Shown here piece after piece: positions 7,021-7,101 of a DNA stretch of 7,101 nucleotides. The stretch is from Deferribacteraceae bacterium (lineage in GTDB: Bacteria; Chrysiogenota; Deferribacteres; Deferribacterales; JAISNW01): positions 1 to 7,101 of the forward strand of contig JAITJJ010000134.1 of assembly GCA_031278965.1 (NCBI GenBank), given 5' to 3'. Both the position numbers and the translations under genes were made by a program. Below the pieces are notes generated by a model, which was not told the origin of the DNA, did not search any database, and saw nothing but the letters and a program-made list of their open reading frames with translations. How positions within the stretch are numbered: position 1 is the stretch's first letter; each line of letters starts with the position of its first letter.

Positions 7021-7101
7021 ATCGGCTAAATACTTCTGACGGGAACGAAATCTCGCACGCTCCTCTTGATCCTGACTTATATGTATCAATACCTCGTCTG
7101 C
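6790..7101 (-). CDS. Rpn-family PD-(D/E)XK nuclease/putative transposase, C-terminal part (5' partial)
   Basis: The minus-strand frame stays open to the window edge. About 103 C-terminal residues are visible, reading ADEVLIHISQDQEERAR at the start and SEEELGKQTNTP at the end. The first start-like codon (TTG, 7087-7089) is internal, so the gene begins outside the window. The order is typical of the C-terminus of the Rpn/PDDEXK transposase-like family: a charged helix (QEERARFRSRQKYLADMEHNL), a run of GRAE tetrapeptides, then a small three-helix tail (KLEAARAMLADGIALDKVIKYTGLSEEEL). The catalytic nuclease domain is not in view, so activity cannot be judged. Rpn proteins were first linked to recombination and later described as antiphage toxins. 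The gene converges on the receptor/permease operon and shares its terminator, with no sign of a functional link. Confidence 0.85.
   Translation of the reverse strand, partial: ADEVLIHISQDQEERARFRSRQKYLADMEHNLIASRKEGRAEGRAEGRAEGRAEGRAEGEVAGRTEGKLEAARAMLADGIALDKVIKYTGLSEEELGKQTNTP
6926..6985. repeat. Tandem array of five 12-bp units encoding GRAE
   Basis: Five contiguous 12-bp units on the plus strand read CCTTCAGCCCGA, CCCTCAGCCCTG, CCTTCAGCCCTG, CCTTCAGCCCGA and CCCTCAGCTCTG. Units 1 and 4 are identical and units 2 and 5 differ at one base, so a 36-bp period overlies the 12-bp one. Each unit is four codons, so gain or loss of units keeps the Rpn frame. Degenerate copies extend toward lower coordinates (GRTEGK). 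Confidence 0.9.

Noticed and set aside
6836..7039. Plus-strand frame over the 12-bp repeats (SALPSARPSALPS pattern)
   Set aside because: It is the antisense reading of the GRAE repeat; the minus-strand product matches a known family.

Overview
This window comes from a Gram-negative (diderm) bacterium. It encodes a TonB-dependent outer-membrane receptor with a Sec signal peptide and inner-membrane/periplasmic partner proteins. Moderate GC by eye, abundant ATA codons, an Rpn-type nuclease with a long EGRA repeat and the TPR/TSP3 protein would suit an anaerobe such as a member of the Deferribacterota. That placement is a guess; no 16S or other marker gene is present.

Layout. (1) 1-2151, plus strand: 3' part of a large alpha-helical, TPR-like protein ending in two aspartate-rich thrombospondin-type-3-like calcium-binding motifs. 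The frame is open at base 1, so the gene starts outside the window. (2) 2161-2217: a strong hairpin terminator closes this unit. (3) 2244-4787, plus: a full-length TonB-dependent receptor gene whose reading frame is cut at codon 100 by a single in-frame TAA (2541-2543) inside the plug domain; the frame is otherwise intact. (4) 4828-5487 and 5487-6743, plus: a six-helix membrane protein resembling an ABC-2 permease, then a protein with one N-terminal and two C-terminal membrane helices and a large periplasmic domain resembling the DUF4857 family. The two overlap by one base. (5) 6753-6782: a hairpin between convergent genes, usable from both sides. (6) 6790-7101, minus: the C-terminal part of an Rpn-family (PD-(D/E)XK) nuclease with a 12-bp tandem repeat encoding EGRA tetrapeptides. 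It also holds a candidate internal start that would give a 76-residue C-terminal protein.

How the genes may work together. The receptor, permease-like protein and DUF4857-like protein look like one transcription unit moving or sensing an unknown substrate across both membranes. The expected ABC ATPase is not in the visible part of the unit, and the receptor is interrupted, so the system may be decaying, may borrow an ATPase, or may contain a sequencing error. The Rpn gene is separate and probably a phage-defence or toxin-antitoxin gene-within-gene locus. The points most worth checking are the lone stop in the receptor and the Rpn internal gene.
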